Of a stretch of 33,394 nt of DNA, positions 29,511 through 33,394 are shown piece by piece (the stretch's first letter is position 1; the number at the start of each line of letters is the position of its first letter). Under the pieces are notes generated by a model. It saw only the letters and a program-made list of their open reading frames with translations. It did no database searches and was not told the origin of the DNA. The stretch is from Nitrosarchaeum sp. (GTDB lineage: Archaea; Thermoproteota; Nitrososphaeria; Nitrososphaerales; Nitrosopumilaceae). Made by a program: the position numbers and the translations under genes. The DNA is taken from positions 1-33,394 of the forward strand of contig JAGQHF010000052.1 of the NCBI GenBank assembly GCA_020431985.1, read 5' to 3'.

Positions 29511-31991
29511 TTGACACAAAAAAATCTGTCCCATCTATTTGTGATTAGCATGACATTCTTACTTGGAATCTCCCTTGCCATTGTTCCCGAACTTGCATTT
29601 GCAGAAATTGAAACTGACAAATCTGTTTATTTGAGGGGTGAACCTGTCAGAGTTTCTGGCACTGTAGATTTTCAAAATGACGATAGAGTAAATATCATAC
29701 AAATTGAAATCACTAATTCTGATACTGATGATACTATAGTAAACATGTACACACCCCTAGATGACGATAACTCCTTTTCTAGTTCATACGATTCAGCTGC
29801 ATGGCCGGCAGGTGATTATGAAGTGAAAATTATCTATAATTATCTTGACGAGATAGCAGAGTTTACAGTATCTGATTCTTCATCCTCATCAAATAATAAT
29901 AAATCAGACAATGATCACAGTAACAATGATAATCTAAACAATACACAAGAATCCACACCCTCTTCATATGATTTGCCCCTCAGTCCTACAAATCTTACAG
30001 CTGATGTGATTTCTTCAACACAAATTGACTTATCCTGGTCTGCACCATCTGGTGATAACTCTTTGATAACTGGATATAAAATCGAACACAGGACAAATAC
30101 TAATCCCAATTATTTTGTGACTGTAGAAAATACCCATAGTACAGAAACTACATATTCTCATACTGATCTGACTCCAGATACTGTTTATGCGTATCGCATC
30201 TCTGCAATTAACTCTGTAGGAACGAGTGAACCATCTAGTAGTACTACCGTCAAAACTTCCAGTAACAATATGAGTGGCATAAATGAATCAATTACTGATC
30301 TAGAATACACGGATGTGCCTTCTAATGTTATGGCTGAAGCAATATCGTCGACAGATGTTGAGCTAGAATGGAATCCGCCAACACAAACATACGGGCAAAC
30401 CATTCAAGACTATACAATAAAACAAGAAATCGCATCTAACGTCTATGATGAAATAGCCAGTACTTCTGATACAAAACATATCATATCTGGTTTAGATCCC
30501 GGCCAAACTTACACTTTTGTAGTAGTAGCTAATTATGCATTAGGATCCAGCAATATATCTGACGAGATCACAGTCACATTAGCATCGACATTAGATAAAG
30601 ACAGTGTCAATAATGATTTAGAAAATAACAATGATAATTCTTCCGTCATACCAGATGGCATACCCGACAGCCCTGCTGACTTGAAAGTCCAACCTATTTC
30701 TTCAACACAAATTGACTTATCCTGGTCTGCTCCAAATGATGACAATATAAATAATGATTCTATAACTGGTTACAAGATTGAGGTAAGAACAATCAGTAAC
30801 GCAACATATTCTACAGTGATAGAAGACACAGAAAGCACAGGTACTACATATTCTCACACTGGTTTAATTCCAGAAACTACTTACATTTATCGAGTCTATG
30901 CAATTAATTCTATAGGAACAAGTGAGCCCTCAGATGAAAATCTTGTAAATACTCTAGCCTCAGATTCTGAATTTGATAAAAAAGAATATGCCGAAATTCA
31001 AGACGACTCTAATTTTGATGAATATGACTTAGAATCCTCATCTAATGTGTTTAACCCACCAACTGATCTAACTGCCACTGCTGTATCTCAAAGTAGAATA
31101 GATTTGTCCTGGTCTGCACCAATTGACACCAGCTCGTCTGCATTACTTGGATATAAAATAGAGTCAAAGACAAGTAACGAATCAGATTATTCTGTATTGG
31201 TGAGAAATACTGGAACTATGACCACCACATATTCTCACACGGGTTTGACAGCCGGGCTTACTTATGAGTATCGTGTCTCTGCAATAACCTCTTCTGGTCA
31301 AAGCTTTCCTTCTGATCCAGCTGAGGCAACAATAATCTCAAATAACAATCGGATTGAATCAGAGCTATCCTCTTCACTCCAACCATTGACAATAACTCTT
31401 AGCCTTAGTAAAAACGTGTATGATTTTGATGATCCCATTGAAATATCAGGAATCATTACTGGCTCAACACAAAACATGCCTATAGGCATGAGGATAATCT
31501 CTTCAAATGATACAATTGTATATGTAAGAAGTATTTCTGCTGACAACAGTACTTTTGAAATTATGGTCCCTCCGACACAAAGACAGTCGTCAGCTTGGCA
31601 AAATAATGACGAATTCACAATTGAAGTAACACATAACGGACGAATTCAAGCCACATCTATGTTTGAAATATATGACGAAAACACAAGCAATACGTCTGAA
31701 AAATCTGCCTCTGAAGTTGGTTCTGAAAATGAATCAAATGTACCACGATCTCAATTCTCAAATAATACATCTGCTAACATTCCATCAAACAACACCTTGA
31801 ACAGCGTTAATGCACTAAATAGTCAAAACCTAGCATTACAATCTGCCAATCAACAGTTACAAGATGAAAACAATCAACTAAAAATTCAGATTGAAGAACT
31901 AAACAAAAGAATTGAACAGCTAGATGCCATTGTTAAGGAACAAATTCGAGTTATGATGGAAACATTGAACATACTAAAATCTAATGGTTAG
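29511..31991 (+). CDS. Large secreted fibronectin-III protein
   Basis: 826 residues from TTG 29511; an ATG at 29550 would also keep a signal peptide. After the signal (ending AFA, about residue 33) come an Ig/MG2-like domain (ETDKSVYLRGEPVRVSG, to about 125), a Ser/Asn/Asp linker, four Fn3 domains (about 155-252, 267-363, 383-485, 513-610; repeated IDLSWSAP...GYKIE...YSHTGL...YRVSAINS), a second MG2-like domain (LSKNVYDFDDPIEISG, about 622-722), and a C-terminal coiled coil (about 768-826). Fn3 copies 1 and 3 share a 35-bp identical DNA stretch. Likely a cell-surface or adhesive protein; no catalytic part. Confidence 0.88.
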   Translation: MTQKNLSHLFVISMTFLLGISLAIVPELAFAEIETDKSVYLRGEPVRVSGTVDFQNDDRVNIIQIEITNSDTDDTIVNMYTPLDDDNSFSSSYDSAAWPAGDYEVKIIYNYLDEIAEFTVSDSSSSSNNNKSDNDHSNNDNLNNTQESTPSSYDLPLSPTNLTADVISSTQIDLSWSAPSGDNSLITGYKIEHRTNTNPNYFVTVENTHSTETTYSHTDLTPDTVYAYRISAINSVGTSEPSSSTTVKTSSNNMSGINESITDLEYTDVPSNVMAEAISSTDVELEWNPPTQTYGQTIQDYTIKQEIASNVYDEIASTSDTKHIISGLDPGQTYTFVVVANYALGSSNISDEITVTLASTLDKDSVNNDLENNNDNSSVIPDGIPDSPADLKVQPISSTQIDLSWSAPNDDNINNDSITGYKIEVRTISNATYSTVIEDTESTGTTYSHTGLIPETTYIYRVYAINSIGTSEPSDENLVNTLASDSEFDKKEYAEIQDDSNFDEYDLESSSNVFNPPTDLTATAVSQSRIDLSWSAPIDTSSSALLGYKIESKTSNESDYSVLVRNTGTMTTTYSHTGLTAGLTYEYRVSAITSSGQSFPSDPAEATIISNNNRIESELSSSLQPLTITLSLSKNVYDFDDPIEISGIITGSTQNMPIGMRIISSNDTIVYVRSISADNSTFEIMVPPTQRQSSAWQNNDEFTIEVTHNGRIQATSMFEIYDENTSNTSEKSASEVGSENESNVPRSQFSNNTSANIPSNNTLNSVNALNSQNLALQSANQQLQDENNQLKIQIEELNKRIEQLDAIVKEQIRVMMETLNILKSNG
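30009..30043 (+). repeat. 35-bp identical repeat, copy 1, in Fn3 domain 1
   Basis: This stretch, encoding ISSTQIDLSWSA, is identical to 30696-30730 in Fn3 domain 3. Identity across synonymous sites points to recent duplication or gene conversion. Confidence 0.85.
30696..30730 (+). repeat. 35-bp identical repeat, copy 2, in Fn3 domain 3
   Basis: Identical to 30009-30043. Domains 2 and 4 carry only diverged forms of it. Confidence 0.85.
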
Positions 31992-32553
31992 TATTCTATC
32001 CTGTTTATCATCTAATTCAAAATATAATGTACACATATCCATTATTTGATAAAACCACTCCGTAAACATTAAACAACCTTCTAATAACATTGACATCTAT
32101 GTATCATTATTCCCTACAAGTCAAATTGGATAGGCCTAGAGTCTAAAATTTGTACGTCCTAAATAGGTATTCTAGGCCTATCCGACATGTGTAAATCAAT
32201 TTCAATATGTGATAATCAATTTTAGATACAATAAATTAACTAATTTTGAAAATAAATCCAATTTATTTTTAATCTAATATTTTCTAAACTAAAATCACGG
32301 TTAACAAGAGATCAAGAATTCATATTCTGTATATCATATCATTTATTTTTTCTACTAATTTTAGATTTTATTTCTTTTATATCTAAATCTGATTTATCTC
32401 AGTAATCAAAATGTTTCAATATTTGTTGCCAAGGGAATCATTAATTGGCATTTATTTTATGTGTGTCTTCATGTATTTTATCCGCAGTCTATAATATTGT
32501 CTATGTAAAAGCCTTGTTGAAAATATTACTTGGAGCTTATTATTATAATGATG
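31992..32553. other. AT-rich intergenic region
   Basis: No gene supported. The only strong structures are the 13-bp inverted repeat at 32128-32183 and a 6-bp arm pair TGCCAA (32427-32432) with TTGGCA (32445-32450). Confidence 0.5.
32128..32183. repeat. Perfect 13-bp inverted repeat around a 30-nt spacer
   Basis: GGATAGGCCTAGA (32128-32140) and TCTAGGCCTATCC (32171-32183) are exact complements. Each arm also contains the palindrome TAGGCCTA. It could be a hairpin RNA, a double operator or a small mobile-element remnant; flanking target duplications were not seen. Confidence 0.75.
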
Positions 32554-32591
32554 TATTAGCAAACGCTAATAGTTTTTTGTTATTAGTAATA
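32554..32591. promoter_or_regulatory. Two palindromes before the Lys/Ala-rich microprotein
   Basis: TATTAGC (32554-32560) and GCTAATA (32565-32571) are perfect 7-bp arms. TATTAGTAATA (32581-32591) is a second palindrome ending 2 bp before ATG 32594. A TATA-like TTATTATAATG lies just upstream, so they may be operators at the transcription start. A T6 run follows the first palindrome, so a terminator is the alternative. Confidence 0.45.
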
Positions 32592-32593
32592 AT

Positions 32594-32734
32594 ATGGGCC
32601 TAAAAGAAGACGCAAAAAAAGCTGTTGAAAAAGCTTCAGAATATGCCACCAAGGGTGCTAAGGATGCAAAGAAAGGTGCAGAGGAAGCAAAAGATGCAGT
32701 AGAAAAAAGACATAAAAAAGGAAAAAACTCCTAA
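32594..32734 (+). CDS. Lys/Ala/Glu-rich 46-aa microprotein
   Basis: ATG 32594 to TAA encodes MGLKEDAKKAVEKASEYATK, then GAKDAKKGAEEAKDAVEKRH and a basic end. The whole chain forms one amphipathic helix with 4-residue A/K/E periodicity, like LEA or apolipoprotein-type 11-mer repeats. Such peptides bind membranes, protect proteins in stress, or coat DNA. It has no cysteine. No close family is named; the low-complexity design and own promoter-like region support it. Confidence 0.65.
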   Translation: MGLKEDAKKAVEKASEYATKGAKDAKKGAEEAKDAVEKRHKKGKNS

Positions 32735-32817
32735 TTATTTTATTTCTAATCCTTGATTCAAATGTTCAGATTCATTCGGGGTTTTACTTATTGTTTATTT
32801 AATAGATGATGAGTCAT

Positions 32818-32937
32818 TCAAATTAGAAATTTCTGCAACTCCTTTTCAAACCATTTCTCTACTTGTGCTGACATTCCTATCTTGTTTTTCATTGTCTCAA
32901 TCTCATTTTTTTTTGATTGAGATATGTGCAGAGTCAT
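32818..32937 (-). CDS. Possible 39-aa helical microprotein
   Basis: ATG 32937 to TGA: MTLHISQSKKNEIETMKNK, then IGMSAQVEKWFEKELQKFLI. Charged/hydrophobic alternation suggests an amphipathic helix. A TATA-like AAAAATAAC (minus, about 32960-32970) lies about 28 bp upstream. No homologue recognised; the frame is short. Confidence 0.35.
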   Translation of the reverse strand: MTLHISQSKKNEIETMKNKIGMSAQVEKWFEKELQKFLI

Positions 32938-33271
32938 ATCCAAGAAAACTGTCATCTTCCAGTTATTTTTCTAGTATCTTTAAGCAATATATTAAAACCT
33001 CGGAACAACAATTCAAAGAGTAACTGCAATAACATGATCAATGTCAACATACCGTATTATTGCAGAAATAATTTTCCATTGATGCTGATTAAAAATATAG
33101 ACAACAGAGCATTTTTGTCACTAGAGGTCTAAGGTAACCATGATGAGATTCATTCCATAAGATGGTTTATGGAATACTAGAGAGAAAACAAACAGTATTT
33201 GAAAGCTTAATTCAATCTAATTCTGTCATCAAGTTTGCATATTGTACATAATTAATTTTTATTAAAAAATG
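32938..33271. other. Intergenic region, no gene supported
   Basis: A 71-codon plus-strand frame (32917-33132) is Asn/Ser/Ile-rich without domain likeness and overlaps the microprotein above, so it is not called. Near 33264-33269 a T-run on the minus strand fits the end of the tRNA transcript. Confidence 0.5.
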
Positions 33272-33394
33272 TGGGGCCGACCGGAATCGAACCGGCGACC
33301 TACGGGTCACTACAGCTCCAAACTTACATCATCCATTAGTCAGTTCAGCTTAGTTTAACCTCTGGAGCCCTTAGCGGTGATCTATTCGTAGACA
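33272..33394 (-). tRNA. 3' part of an intron-containing pre-tRNA, probably tRNA-Trp(CCA)
   Basis: On the minus strand the sequence ends GCCGG-TTCGATT-CCGGT (T arm) and CGGCCCC-A (3' acceptor strand and discriminator; CCA not encoded). Anticodon CCA is at 33363-33365 (CTCCAG), and an intron of 54 nt (33308-33361) fits position 37/38: helix CTCC with GTAG (one mismatch), 3-nt bulges AG^A and TG^A, then ACCC of exon 2. The anticodon stem AAGGG/CCCGT has one A-G mismatch. The 5' acceptor and a D arm are not found in the 22 nt left, so the gene runs beyond the window and may hold a second intron. A T-run follows the 3' end. Confidence 0.75.

Noticed and set aside
32128-32183. Inverted repeat as an insertion sequence end or CRISPR unit
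   Set aside because: Only one pair, 30-nt spacer, no transposase and no repeated array.
32917-33132. 71-codon plus-strand frame near the end
   Set aside because: Low-complexity AT-rich translation, overlaps a better small minus-strand frame, no TATA box at the right distance.

Overview
This window looks like a chromosomal piece of a mesophilic ammonia-oxidising-type archaeon (Nitrososphaerota/Thaumarchaeota, probably Nitrosopumilales). The reasons are an archaeal TFB next to Alba, archaeal-type TrpRS, two-gene PheRS and archaeal PPAT, a CdvB/ESCRT-III-like protein, stand-alone Lrp-type RAM domains, very short leaders with TATA boxes about 25 bp before the start codon, frequent TTG/GTG starts, AT-rich DNA and an intron-containing pre-tRNA. 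The assignment rests on protein families recognised by eye; no search was run.

Layout. 1-15 kb is mostly housekeeping: small membrane proteins, coaD, a two-zinc-module protein, trpS (-), pheS-pheT (+), albA-tfb (-), a possible H/ACA guide RNA, an EVE protein, a single RAM protein, an HExxH protein, aconitase (+) and an HtrA protease (-). 15-25 kb is an accessory-looking stretch of short genes: cupredoxin, two C2H2 zinc-finger microproteins, an APC permease, a class III cyclase, an EMC3/YidC-like insertase with a DUF1059 protein, three paralogous seven-cysteine zinc ribbons, two copies of a '2-TM protein plus winged-helix regulator' module, a double-RAM protein, a phasin-like helical protein, DoxX and a secreted protein. 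25-33.4 kb holds CdvB, an unknown protein, a histidine kinase-response regulator pair, a large secreted Fn3 protein, AT-rich intergenic DNA with strong inverted repeats, microproteins and the 3' part of an intron-containing tRNA, probably tRNA-Trp.

The most notable observation is a 13-bp palindrome (consensus KTAACAWTGTTAM; best forms TTAACATTGTTAA and GTAACATTGTTAC). It occurs eight times between 15.2 and 24.4 kb, plus at least one half-site, and I did not see it elsewhere in the window. In almost every case it lies exactly 6 bp upstream of a TATA box, and the start codon lies 36-40 bp from the palindrome edge. This ties htrA, the cupredoxin, both C2H2 microproteins, DUF1059-EMC3-like, a zinc-ribbon operon, the double-RAM gene, a 2-TM protein, DoxX and a secreted protein into one predicted local regulon. 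Its membership (envelope protease, insertase, copper protein, small membrane and zinc proteins) suggests an envelope, redox or metal stress response; this function is inference.
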